NCBI RefSeq assembly: GCF_030272615.1
Contig: NC_081414.1
Location: 916,431,648 to 916,495,647 of the forward strand
Source: Cryptomeria japonica
Taxonomy: Eukaryota > Streptophyta > Pinopsida > Cupressales > Cupressaceae
Direction of reading: 5' to 3'
Length of the DNA stretch: 64,000 bases
Part shown: one piece after another, positions 43,592 through 54,976 of the stretch
Position numbering within the stretch: the first letter of the stretch is position 1
How the letters are laid out: every line of letters begins with the position of its first letter
Made by a program: the position numbers and the translations under genes
The notes under the pieces: generated by a model
The model's database searches: none
What the model was told of the DNA's origin: nothing
Seen by the model: the letters and a program-made list of their open reading frames with translations, nothing else

Positions 43592-46111
43592 ATGCCTTCA
43601 CGATGACCGGAGCGTCCCACGAGGGTTGAGATCCTGCGCTAGGCCGTGATTGACGACGAGCCACTGGACGAGGTGAGTTGACTGAACATTTGACTTTTGA
43701 TTTTTCGCATTTTGACTTTTCTGTGATTGTTTGCGGGCCCTGAAGGCTGACCCGGGCCCCACCCAGGGCGCCATGGTCCCCCCAGGGTGCCATGGTCCCT
43801 GTGGGGCGCCCTGGTCCCCCCAGGGCGCCATGGTCCCTGACAGGGCGCCATGGTCCCCTCAGGGCGCCATGGTCCCTGACAGGGCGCCATGGTCCCAACC
43901 AGGGCGCCATGGTCCCTGATAGGGCGCCATGGTCCCAATCAAGGCTTGGCATACGATGTTCGATAGTTTGCATGAGCGATTTTGATGATCGAATACTGAT
44001 TACGGTTATGTTTTTGTGTTGCAGGGCCTTCCATACATGAGAGAGCATACATCGGGACATATTCTTTGCAGTTTGCGAGATCAGATTCCACGACTTACTC
44101 AGGCAGAGAGAGACACATTGTCGATAGTAGGATTATGGTATGTGATCCTCATGCCAGCCATTCGGTTCCATCCTGCAATGCTGATGGCATTGATGGAGCG
44201 ATGGGATCCTGACACATGCACATTTCATCTTCCAGTAGGGGAGCTGACGGTTACACTCGAGGATGTGTACCGTATACTTCGTCTTCCTATCAGAGGAGCG
44301 ACTGTTACATACGTGACCGATCGGTCAGCGGAGGATCATCAGAGGGAGCAGGTATATTGCATAGGGAGAGTCATGCTGAGCGAGACGAGAGGTCGCATCA
44401 TGGTCAGCTGGCTCTTACATCCTACAGGGGAGGTACCCCTTCTGAGACGCCTTATGATCGCCATCATAGCACTAGCCGTCTGCCCTAATGGGCGAGGCAC
44501 GCACATGCATGGGGGTCTCACATGGTGCATCCGAGCGATGGAGAGACACAGGAGAGTGTATGCTTGGGGTCGAAGTATGCTTGCACATCTCTATCACGAC
44601 CTTGAGGAGTATGTATTTGGACAGGGTTGTAGTTTGATGACATGCACACTTCTGCAGGTATGGATTTTAGAGCACTTCACATGCACCAGGCCTATTGGCT
44701 TTCCGCTGAGTACGGCTAGCGAGTGACCTAGGGTTTTTGCTTATCCACTTACCAGCGAGTGGAGATTTGGAGATCTGTTATATTGGAGAGTGATTTTTGA
44801 TAGACTGACAGCCGAGGTGACAGTGTGGAGACCTTACCTGCGGATGCACAGATGGGATGGGATGGAGAGACAGTTAACATGCTTACAGAGGAACCGCCTA
44901 CTGTAGGGACGATATTCACACATCATAGTCCCTTTCTACTTTGACCGAGTACGGAGGTAGTTCGGGCTAGAGCAGTGTGTTCCAGCCGATGTGCCCATCT
45001 ATACTCGACACTCACGGGTCCTTCCCAGACCTAGAGCAGTAGCGAGACCGATGATAGATGACATCAAGACTACAGATATAGAGGGATCTGATCAGGATGT
45101 AGTCACTGATTATTCTGCAGAGCCTGGAGCACAGTGCAGGTATGTCTCATGGTTTATGAGATCATATCCAGGTCCTATCTTTCCACCAGATCACCCGACA
45201 GGCCATCCAGGCCCATGGAGACATGGAGACTGAGATGAGGACCAGGGATCCAGGTCAGAGGAGCCAGAGGAGGGAGAGGGTCATGAGGAGGTAGGAGATC
45301 CTGATACACCTACAGGCGATCAGCCCAGCGCCGAGGAGGAGGAGGATACAGATAGAGATGAGGATGAGGAGGAGAGAACTGATGATGAGGAGAACGAGGA
45401 TGCAGATGAGGATGAGGATGCAGATGAGGATAGAGATGATGAGGAGGAGTCAGATGCAGCTCCTCACCATTCAGGGGATGATACCATAGCTTTGGATCCT
45501 CCTCTTATTCCCCAATAGGGGGAACATGAGGCGATACGGAGACCTGTTCCTAGTACCGTCCAGCCTACACCCATCATGCATAGATTAGTTGAGCGAGGGG
45601 AGCCTAGTAGATCCCAATCACAGATGCTACCGTATCATGATCCCTACTGGCGCGAGGGAGACCCAGGTATAGTAGGTTTAAATTGATTATTAATGTTTTG
45701 ATGATATAGAATGGTACTAATACAAAAATCTATTCTATTGCCGCAGCTAATGTGCAGGAGTGGCGTTCCCTGATTCAGCAGGCAGTGACAGACATTTCCA
45801 CAATAGCACAGATCCCCAGTTCCTCACAGATTGCCTATAGGCCTCAAGGGAATGCGGGTCGGCATGAGGACTTGTTTTCCCCATTTCGAGTTCAGGTAGA
45901 CATATGGAGGGAGAGAGAGAGAGTCCTATCAGAGGACCTTCAACGGGCGCAGAGAGATCTAGCAGCAGCTCAGGCCGAGGCTACCACCTATCGCGCGATC
46001 CTTATGGATAGGGATCGTAGGAGTTCCTCTCGGAGTCACTCACGGTCTGTATCGCGCTACACACCCATGGGTCCACCTTCACGGCCAGATCAGGAGGGAG
46101 CGTCCAGTTGA
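43592..46111 (+). pseudogene. Antisense PMD gene of element B, nearly intact
   Basis: Exon 1 (43592-43672, 27 codons) has two stops. Donor GTGAGT, acceptor GCAG at 44021-44024. Exon 2 opens for over 230 codons: LPYMREHTSGHIL, LMALMERWDPDTCTFHLPVG, LTVTLEDVYRILRLPIRGAT, a long helical core, VYAWGRSMLAHLYHD, LLQVWILEHF. A stop at 44724-44726 and two or three more follow. Then an extreme Glu/Asp region (45241-45480), a second GT-AG intron (about 45668-45745), a coiled-coil-like stretch (WRERERVLSEDLQRAQRDLA) and a Ser/Arg end stopping at 46109. The most complete PMD core in the window. Confidence 0.9.
43762..43939 (+). repeat. GGGCGCCATGGTCCC array in the PMD intron of element B
   Basis: Nine units of about 20 bp with consensus CAGGGCGCCATGGTCCCTGA. 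One unit is GGGGCGCCCTGGTCCCCC, which equals the LTR version of the motif. The core nests the palindromes GGCGCC and CCATGG. It lies in intron 1 (43673-44024). GC content is far above the surroundings. Confidence 0.97.
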
Positions 46112-46747
46112 CACTCTCCAGCCACTAGTCCTAGGGATAGGAGATGATTTTATGATGTAGGAGAGGTCACATTTTGGATGTATAGTGACCTATATTTGTA
46201 TACGATCCACATATATATATGTATATATACATGCTTCTCTTTTGTCTCAAATGTGTTATCTTTAATGCTTAAAACAATGTATATTTTGCTTTGATTAAAT
46301 CTAATACATTTGGTAAATGTACATGTATGTTCAGAATTTAATTTCCATGTGATTGATTTCTCAATGCTCCATGATTAAATTGATACAGGTGTGACTTAAT
46401 TAAATATTTTATCAAGTACTACATTGATGATAGGGAAGAAATATGCATTAAGTCTAAGAATCATATAACTAACGTGATTTAATTTTGAACTTAAACACAA
46501 CATGATACAATTCTACTTAACACATAAAGACACTGTATAATATGTTAGCATAATGGAAATGTAAATCTTTTACAACTTACATAAATGAATTCAAGACAAA
46601 CTATGAAGTAAGGAAACACGCTTGTCAAGAACGAAGCAATATAGATTAAACATCATAACATTTAATTCTATTTTGCTCTAATTAGGAGATACTAACATAT
46701 TACCCAATGTTGAAGAACCGAAAAGAAGATAAATAAGGAATGAAGAA
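46112..46747. other. Spacer between PMD and integrase of element B
   Basis: No gene. AT-rich, with ATATATATGTATATATAC near 46210. The TTCATT and CCAAAAACAT word tracts of A and C are not evident here. Confidence 0.6.
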
Positions 46748-48109
46748 TTAAGCATAATATCTACGCAAGTGCATAGCATTTATAGGTTCTTTAAGAGGCG
46801 TACCGTCTACATCCGCTATTTTGTAAGCACCTGATTCATAATCCTCAATAACGATATATGGTCCAAGCCAATTAGGACTGAATTTTCCCTTTTCTGCAGG
46901 TAAGGCATTCACATTGCGCTGATTCTCATAGAAGACTAAGTCACCTACTGAGAAGGAACGTTGAATAACCTTATCATTATAGCTTCGTTGTAGAGTTTTG
47001 TGATACGCTTGAATATGCTCAAGAGCATTTATACGCTGTTCATCAAGCATCTCAAGCTATTGAAGTCGTTGTTCTCTATAAGAGTCATCATCTACTATAC
47101 CTTTGAGAGAAACCCTAAGTGATGGAATCTCTAACTCTAAAGGCATAATAGCGTCAGCACCATAAACAAGATTATAAGGAGTAGTTCCCGTGGCAATTCG
47201 TACACTCGTTCGGTAGGCCCAAAGAGCATAGATTAGCTGGTTACTCCAATCCTTACCATGCTTATTCACGGTTTTGCGAAGAATTTGTTCGATTATTTTA
47301 TTGGATGATTCGGCTTGACCATTTAACTGAGGATAGTATGGTGTAGAAAATCGATGTTTGATATGATACTTCTCGAGGAATTTCTTCACGTCCTTGTTCT
47401 TAAATGATGTCCCATTATTTGAGATTATAGTAGAAGGTATCCCGAATCGAGAAATGATGTTTTCTAGAAGAAATTGACAAATCACTTCAGCAGTGGTAGA
47501 GCGAAGGGGAATAGCTTCTACCCACTTCATAAAGTAATTTGTTGCGGTTATAATGAAGGTGTGTCCTTGAGATGAAGGAGGAGAGATTTTACCAATAAGA
47601 TCCAAACCCCATGCGGAAAAAGGCCAAGAAGCTACTTGAGCACGGAGTTCTTGGGCAGGAGCATGTATCAGATTATTATGTTGTTGACATTGATGACATT
47701 TCTTAACAAATGAAAAGGAATCCTTCTGCATAGTTTTCCAATAGTATCCCATACGAAGCAATCTATGAACCAAGGATTTGCCTCCAAAATGTCCCCCACA
47801 GGCACCTGAATGCACCTCTTCAAGAGCAACGAGGATTTCTGATTTGTTAAGACAGCGAAGGAGAAGACCATAATAACCCCTTCGGTAAAGGACATTAGAA
47901 AGAATGATATATCTAGTAGACAACTTGCGGATTCTAGCCCTAGTGTTTCTATTAGCAGAATCAGGAAAGGTACCATCGGTCAAATATCTTACGATATGCG
48001 AGTACCATTCATCCGAGTCTATAAAGTCACAACATGTTACCAGACTAGGATCGTCTACAATAGCTGGAGAAATAAGGTTGTGAATAACAAATTTAAGATC
48101 AACCACAGG
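46748..48109 (-). pseudogene. pol: Integrase of element B
   Basis: HHCC finger: HSGACGGHFGGKSLVHRLLR then KKCHQCQQH. Core: WGLDLIGKIS (first Asp), then TIISNNGTSFKN, where the second catalytic Asp is Asn (about 47410-47430), then GQAESSNKIIEQI (Glu). The C-terminal domain has FSVGDLVFYENQ, WLGPYIVIEDY and ends PINAMHLRRYYA. One stop near 47055 splits it. The D to N change (GAT to AAT) would by itself abolish strand transfer. Confidence 0.93.
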
Positions 48110-48510
48110 GTCCTCTAAAGATACAAGAGAAGCCACACATGCCATTGCATCCGCATGTCGATTATCTTTTCGAGGAACAGGTTCTATGGTGTAAGAATCA
48201 AATTTTTGTAACAAAGAGATAGCAAGGTCTTTATATTGTGATAACTTGTCTTGTTTTGCTTGATATATTCCTGTTACTTGTCTTATAATCTATTGCGAAT
48301 CTCCATAGATATGTATGTGTTTTATGTTCAGAGCTAAGGCTGCTTTTATTCTCGCTATAAGAGCCTCATACTCAGCAATGTTATTGGTACACAGGAAATT
48401 TAGACGATAGGATAAGGGAATGGGTTTCTTTATAGGAGAAATTAGAACAACACCTGCCCCCGATCCCGTACGACACTTAGAGCCATCAAAGTATAACTCC
48501 CAAGTTTCAT
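48110..48510 (-). pseudogene. pol: Second, archaeal-type RNase H of element B
   Basis: ETWELYFDGSKCRTGSGAGV, TNNIAEYEALIARIKAAL, HIYGDSQ then a TAG at 48290-48292, continuing in frame with the KLSQYKDLAI region and VPRKDNRHADAMA. The acidic residues and the HADAMA end fit archaeal-like RNase H, as in element A. Confidence 0.9.
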
Positions 48511-50020
48511 CTTTCTCTATAGAAAGAATGAAGTCATTAGGAAAAGACTCAGGGTTAGGGAAGGAGAAAGGTGAAGGGGCCTCAGCTAGGTGATCGGTCA
48601 ACGCTTGCCCTTTAATTGCTCTTTGTGAAACAAATTTAAGGTCAAATTCAGTTAACATCATAACCCACTTAGCTAGGCATCCTGATAAATCAGTTTTAGA
48701 GAAAAGATGCTTCAACGGATCAAACTTTACCATGACGTGGACTTCTGAATTTAAGAGATAATGTCTCAATTTCTGAGTCGCAAACACCAAGGCCAAGCAT
48801 TGTCTTTCTATCGCAGAATATCGGGTCTCATAATCGAGTAAGGTACGACTTATGTAATAAACCGGACATTCTTTACCATCTTTATCATGTTGTGCCAATA
48901 ATGCTGCAAGAGCATGAGAGGATGCAGCCATATAAATAAGGAAAGGTTTAGAAGGTTCAGCCGGTCGAAGGATAGGAGGATTAGTTAAATACATTTTTAA
49001 ATCTTCAAATGCTTGTTGACAATCCTCATTCCATTGAAAAGTGATAATATTCTTTTTGAGAAGTTGAGTGAAAGGAAAAGTATGATCCGCAAGTTGAGAT
49101 ACAAACCTACGAATAGCTTGAATCTTTCCTTGTAATCTTTTAAGTTGAGACACATTTCTAGGAGGTGGCATGTTGACAATAGCATCTATCTTCTTAGTGT
49201 CCACCTCAATCCCACGATGCGAAACTATGAATCCTAATAGTTTTCCACTATCCACACCAAAAACACATTTTCGGGGATTCAAGCGCATGTGATATTTACG
49301 AATTCTTTCAAAGATTTGACGAAGGATTTTAATATGATCCATGCGAAGAAAGGATTTGGCTAAAATGTCATCAACATAATCCTCTAAAATCTTATGCATA
49401 TAATCATGAAAGATAAGGGTCATCGCTCGTTGATAAGTTGCACCGGCATTTTTAAGTCCAAAAGGCATCATTATCCAACAAAACGTACCCCAAGGAGTAG
49501 TGAAAGCGGTTTTGAATTGATCTTGAGGGTTAATAAAAATTTGATTGTATCCTGAAAAACCATCCATGAAGGATAACAAGGCATGTCCTGCCGTAGAATC
49601 AACTATCATGTCAATGTTTGGAAGAGGAAAATCATCTTTTAAAGAAGCCTTATTTAGATCCTGAAAGTCGGTACACATTCTTATTTTGTTATCTGGTTTA
49701 GCCACAGCGACAATATTTGAAATCCATGGGGAATAATCAATAGGGCGGATAAATCCAGCCTCCAATAACTTTTCAATCTCAGCCTTAACAAGCAAAGCTA
49801 CCTTAGGATTCATTTTTTGAATCTTTTGTTTCACGGGCTTAGCATCAGAAACTAAGACAATGTTATGAGTAACAATCTTAGGATCTATACCAGGCATGTC
49901 AGAGTATGTCCAAGCAAAGATCTCGAGGAATTCATGCAATAAATCTTCATATTGTTTTTGTTCCTCTCCATCCAAACATTTTCCAATTTTAATAACTTTC
50001 TCTTTATTGCAAGGGTCCAT
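48511..50020 (-). pseudogene. pol: Reverse transcriptase and RNase H of element B
   Basis: An uninterrupted frame of about 500 codons. RT motifs: NKIRMCTDFQDLNKASLKDD, LLSFMDGFSGYNQI, PFGLKNAGATYQ, intact YVDDILAKS, and LGFIVSHRGIEVD. RNase H: PVYYISRTLLDYETRYSAIE, then a connection FDLKFVSQRAIKGQALTDHL. It is listed as pseudogene only because the whole gag-pol is broken elsewhere; this part could fold and retains the YVDD centre. Confidence 0.93.
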
Positions 50021-50056
50021 CTTAACATTAGTGGTGTCACTTATGAGAAGATTACT

Positions 50057-51640
50057 TTATTGAGGAGTATCCTTTAGCTGAGGGAATTCTTTCGCAATCT
50101 CATCATTATCCGTCTCTTTTCCAAAGTAGGCTTCAGTGTTCAAACAATAAGGGAGTCCCCTATTGTGATGATAACGAGGAAGAGTGTCATATGCTCCTAA
50201 AAATTCAGCTAAAGCATCATCAGTAGGGAAAACATCAAAAGCACAAGCACATGAAGGATCCCCATCAATATACTCAGGGTGTTGCATTGATAGAGATGTA
50301 GAAATAACATTAACACTAATGCATGGTCTTTTAGAAGCTTTAGTGCGCTTGCAGGGATTATAGCCAAGTCCAAAGGCATAACTGTGAAAATTAGTCTCTA
50401 GAGGAACTTTTATCCCTTGTTCATGAGCACCGCAACCATTTCCATGATACCCATGCTTAGCAAAAATGCGAAAACCACGACCATAATGATCAGCCATTTC
50501 AGGAAGAGAAGGTGGTTTTTCATAAGACAAAGAATCAAACTCTTCATAATTAGAGGTGTGAGGAGAAGAAGTTTGAGAAGCGGCCACAAAATTATTACTC
50601 ATAGGTTCGGGTAAGATTGATTGATTTTTAGCTTCTTCCTTCTTTTCAACTTCAAGCTCTCTAGAAGGAACCTTATATTCACCTACAAAGGTGGGATTAA
50701 AATCAAGAGATCCCCAATCGTCTTCTTCGAGGATCTTCCCAGGATCAAAATCCTTCTTATGTGTAGTTTCAAGTCGAGAAGAATCTTCTTCAAGAGCTCC
50801 AGACTCATACGAAGAATTTTGATCATCGTAGAGCGAGGATTCACCGATAGGTATCTTATTTAAAGAGTCATCACTAGATGAGGACGGCTTAGAAGAACCC
50901 CCCTTGGAAGTAGATGTTTGCAAACAAGCTTGAAAATTAGTATCACCTATCAAGGTATATGTCTTATTGTTATAAATAAATTTAACTTGTCTATGCAATG
51001 TAGAGGGGACAGCTTGCATACTGTGAATCCAAGGTCTCCCTAGTAGCAAGTTGTACATTAGATTTCCCGACATAACATGGATAGGTGTAGGCAAAGTAAC
51101 AGGCCCCACTGTGATAGGTAAGGTGATAGTACCTAATGAAGTTTTAGCCACATTATCAAAGCCTCGAATAGGACGAGAGTCCGGTTCAATTAAGGATGTA
51201 TCCACATTCATCTTATGCAAAAGATTAATGCTACACACATTGAGACCAGAACCATTATCCACTAGTGTTCGCCTTATAGCAGTGTCTTTCATGATAACCA
51301 CAATCATCAAGGGATCATATTGATGTTGGATTTCACTAGTAGGCAACTCATCTTGGGTAAACACAATTTGAGCTTTAGGATTCATCACAGAGTTAACCAA
51401 AGATGCTATATTACTAGATGTATTCGGTGGAGGAACATTCAAATCTTTCAAGGCATCTTGTAACATTCCATGATGAGTGGAAGAAGTTTGAATCAAATCC
51501 CAAAGGGATATCTTAGCAGGGGTAGCTTTAAGTTGTTTTATGAGATCATATTCCTTACTAAGAACTTGCGAAATACGGGGAGCTTGTGGAAGAATCGGTT
51601 GAGGATTCGGAAGGGAAATTGGGATAACAGGAGGAGGACT
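50057..51640 (-). pseudogene. pro: Protease and G-patch-like segment of element B
   Basis: A nearly uninterrupted 479-codon frame (50057-51496) plus a Pro-rich lead. LIKQLKATPAKISLWDLI matches the segment after the nucleocapsid in A and C. Protease: RRTLVDNGSGLNVCSINLL (about 51220-51280), [32 protein letters not shown]. After a Ser/Asp/Glu-rich linker comes MADHYGRGFRIFAKHGYHGN with AFGLGYNP about 30 residues on, the G-patch-like block. An acidic linker ends in a stop at 50057. Confidence 0.9.
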
Positions 51641-52298
51641 AGGCTACCTATTATTTCTGGTATGATAAGTATGGGCAACCGCATGATAACTCTCTCTAGT
51701 TATTTGCTTGGCATAACTATAAGGACTTACAGGTTTTCTTCCTTGCACAGTGATGATTGGTTTATTCGGAGTATGAAAGTAATCACGATCATACCCTCCT
51801 TGGACAATAAGGAGAGGTGATTTAGGACTTTGAAAGGTGGGAGAAGGATAAGCTCCTTGGACTTCAAAGAGAGGCTTTTTATGCTCATTCAAGTTTATCA
51901 TGTTAACTAATTTAGAAGTCTTGTTCTTGTTTAAAGATTTCGATAAAGCCACAAAGTCATCAAGAGCATCATCCAACAAAGCATGATCATATCTATTGAA
52001 AGGTTTATCTTTTGATTCAAAAGGAGACATCTCCTCATAGAGGGGATTGTTGAAAACAACCATGTTACTAGATTTAGTGGAAGAGTTGATAGGAATGTAC
52101 CCTTGAGAGGACTCATTCAACTTATCTTTCTCATCACAACGAAATGGCATATAGTAACAAGGTTTATGAGTTTTTGGTAAAATGAAGGTTTGGCATCTTT
52201 AGGGTTCAAAAACTCATCTAAAGCTTCATCTAATTCATCTTGGCTATACTCATAATAATCATCATAAGCATGAACATTTTGCAAATAAAAGTCGGACA
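51641..52298 (-). pseudogene. gag-like N-terminal remnant of element B, no capsid core
   Basis: Starts MSDFYLQNVHAYDDYYEYSQ at about 52298 and shifts frame near 52150 into an open frame to 51644. It contains a loose repeat of the type LxVQGxY/IxVQGR (LFEVQGAYPS, LLIVQGGYDR, IITVQGRKPV). None of the capsid motifs of A, C and D (PPFP..F, KGDP..H, LMRLFP.SL) and no zinc knuckle is present before the protease. The gag core has either been deleted or replaced. Confidence 0.6.
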
Positions 52299-52453
52299 TT
52301 TTGAAAAAAAAATAAAAAAATTGCATGAAATTTAAACACACAATGCAAAGAAAAACACTCCTTTTTTCTTTCTTTTTAATGAAAATGAAATGAAAACATA
52401 CTAAATCTAGATCTAGATCTAATAGATGCAATGCAAGAAGAAGCAATGATAGG

Positions 52454-52471
52454 TTCACGTCGGGTTCACCA
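52454..52471 (-). other. Primer binding site of element B
   Basis: Minus strand TGGTGAACCCGACGTGAA, identical to the site in A, three bases inside the LTR edge at 52475. Confidence 0.92.
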
Positions 52472-52474
52472 AAA

Positions 52475-54125
52475 TGTGTGGGGGAAAAAGCGAGACTAGG
52501 TTATCATGCCCTAACCCTACCTTTTGTCACACATTACGGAATACGAAAGAGCCTAGAGGTATCACACAATTGGCTACTTCTTTTTGTGAAAGAGAGAGCC
52601 ACGGGCTACCTATTAGGGTTTCTATTCCTTTGTTGAAATTGTAAGATCAAGTAATGCAAGTTCAAGCCCTAATCCCAAAATGCAAGTATGAACTAATAAC
52701 AAGATTGCAGAATTGAGATTAATCAATGAACAACTGTAAATACAAGGATGAAATAAGAATGCAGATGTGTACTCGGAGTCAAAATTGGACTGAAAATGTG
52801 CGGGACGGGGGCGCGGGCGCCACTGTCCTGAAAACTACACCGGAAACTGTCGTTCTGCACTCTGAAACACTTTCGAAAAGCTGTCTGTCCGGAGGACCAG
52901 GGCGCCCAGCGCCTCTGTCCCAGGGACCAGGGCGCCCAGCGCCCCTGTCTTGGCAGGACCAGGGCACCCAGCGCCCCTATCCCAGTCTTCTGCTCTGCAA
53001 TCTGATACAGAGTGCTGTCTCGACCTGTTCTCTCTGGATCTGTATCCTGCGGCGTCGTCCGAGTCCCGAAACCTGCACTTATATCTGAAAAAGGGTGTAT
53101 GGGCGGCTATATAGGGTTTTGCCTTAGTCAAACCCCTGCTTCGGTGATTTCCACCTCCACGAATAGCCAAGTTGTTTTGTAAAATGTATTGTGTGTGCAG
53201 ACCTAGTGTGTGTGCAAGGTCCTAAAATGCAAGAAAGCAAACTAGAGCAACCTAGAAAGTAAACCCTAATTGCTTGTAAATGATAATGTAAATGCTCTAA
53301 GTCAAGATGCAAAGTGATCTAAAGCATGTATGAAGGATATATTGAAGCTTTATGCAAAGACATGAAAACAACATGAAATCATACCCAACCCTCAAGGGAG
53401 AGGTACAAGCCAATCTTCAGTTAGTAATCTCCTATTGTTCTTCAATGTCTTCAAAGCCCTAAATGGATGAATGGAATTGATAAATGCTTGGTAGAGGGAT
53501 GTTGTAAGATGTTGAAGTCTTCAAAGATCTTCTCTTTCACTGCATATGAGGTTCCTGGAAACAAAAATCCGATCCTTTCAAATGAAGAAAGAGAGCTCTT
53601 ATGTATGAAACCCTAGGTCGCAATTTCGTCTTTTGGCCGACCTAGAGATCGAATATCCTGCCAATTTCTTGGGGTTAAGCTTTATTTTATGATTGGATCG
53701 CGCTCCTAAAATTTTGGGAAAAATGTCCGGGACCGTGTGCACTCCGGGCGCCACGGTCCTGACAACTTTTCACCAAATTTTCAGGGCCGTCAGATATGAT
53801 GATTTTAGAGAGAATCCCGAAGTTACAAGTGATTTTGAGATGTTTTGACCCCCGAAATCAAGCCCCCAATCTCAGAATAGGGCTTAATTAGGGTTTTTGA
53901 TTAAGTGATGTATTGGAGGAATCAAATGAAAGGGGCACGCTTTAATGAAAGGGCCCGACTTTGTGATGTGGAAGATGATGAAATAGAACCTTTAGACCTA
54001 ATTAATTTGATTAATTAAGTGCTAAAGGGGAAATGCAATGCAAAATGCAACTGCGCCAAGGCGGGTGCTAAACTAGGTGTTAAATTGTACTGCTTTAGCA
54101 AGTGCGTACAATTTATGACATTACA
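52475..54125 (-). repeat. 5' LTR of element B
   Basis: Pairs with 41394-43012. TATA CTATATAG at 53107-53114 on the minus strand puts the transcription start near 53080, so the sequence from there to 52475 is RNA leader. It contains three motif units (see 52806-52990). Confidence 0.96.
52806..52990 (-). repeat. GGGCGCC..GGTCC motif units in the 5' LTR leader of element B
   Basis: On the plus strand GGACCAGGGCGCCCAGCGCC starts near 52893, 52924 and 52956, spacing 31-32 bp, plus a related CGGGCGCCACTGTCC near 52815. On the minus (RNA) strand the unit reads GGGCGCCCTGGTCC, the same word and direction as in the PMD intron array at 43762-43939. A further copy, CGGGCGCCACGGTCC, lies near 53746, upstream of the TATA. 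Confidence 0.85.
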
Positions 54126-54976
54126 GAAACCTCTATACATGCCGTAAAAAATTCTTTGATATGGTCTCTAGGATCACCCTTCCTTCGATATCTATCAAAT
54201 TTAGACGCTTCAAAATGTTGTGGGAAATGTGGCATGTATAATGTGTGATCGAATGGATAAGGGCGTAAGTCCTGCATTATGTAGCTCTTTTTATCGTTAC
54301 CAGTTTGCATGGTCGTCATTTGTTGTTGTAAATTCTATATTTGTTGTGTCAGAATATCTATTTGTGTCAAAGGTATACCTTGTGTTTGTGTATGTCCCAA
54401 AAAAGGATTTGTGGTTGCATAACTAGGAGGTTGTTGGAAGGTATCCAGATTATAACTTTGTGTGTTGTGCGTTCCACTAGGTACTGTGAAATAGGTGATA
54501 TGCGAACCCATGTTTGGTTGAGTTGTACTTGCTGTTTGTGTTTAAATCGGTGATGAGACACTTGATATTATCGGTATGCTTTGTGATGCTATACTAGCAT
54601 TCATTGCCAAGGATGACACACTTGTTTGAAAGTTTGTATTTGTGTTGACATTTGTTTGGATAGGTACATTTTGAGGAAAACTGGAGGTCATTGCTTGTAT
54701 TTGTGTCAAGGGTGGTGTTTGACTGTTATCTTGACCTAAATTTTTTCCTGGTGGTAAGATCTTTGTGACGCCAAAATCCTTAGGTAGTTTTGCCCCATTT
54801 TGTATTAACAACGAAAGATACTTGTCCCCATCGCTATGTATAAGTACATCTAGGACCATGAGGACATGTGGGTCTTGTTGTGCAGACTCAATTTATTCCT
54901 TTGTCAAATGCTATTGTAATTCATTTAGGGTGGACATTGTCTGTGTACCTGAGTGTTGACTTGTTGACATGTCCAT
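54126..54976 (-). pseudogene. gag: gag of element C, 5' part
   Basis: Begins MDMSTSQ at 54976 and has two or three stops in the N-terminal region. SLLIQNGAKLPKDFGVTKIL matches the 'QEGAKLPSDFDLSQ' block of A. After a Thr/Gln/Ser linker the capsid core starts: MQDLRPYPFDHTLYMPHFPQ, KFDRYRRKGDPRDHIKEFF, CIEVS. Here element B interrupts and the next codons are found at 41393. Confidence 0.9.

Larger units (their letters stand above)
41394..54125 (-). mobile_element. Element B: Tat-type Ty3/gypsy retrotransposon inserted in gag of C (12.7 kb)
   Basis: Two LTRs (41394-43012 and 52475-54125), PBS next to the right LTR, polypurine tract next to the left one. In its direction: short leader, gag-like N-terminal remnant, protease, G-patch-like segment, RT, RNase H, archaeal-type RNase H, integrase, antisense PMD gene. 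The LTRs differ by few substitutions and one repeat unit of about 32 bp, so B looks young relative to C. No Retrotrans_gag core is present. Confidence 0.96.

Noticed and set aside
43762-43939. CRISPR-like array
   Set aside because: Units abut with no unique spacers and the DNA is plant nuclear; it is a motif array.
43598-44060. Several overlapping Gly/Pro/Trp-rich open frames on both strands
   Set aside because: They arise from the 20-bp array whose three-unit period (60 bp) keeps all frames open; they are not genes.
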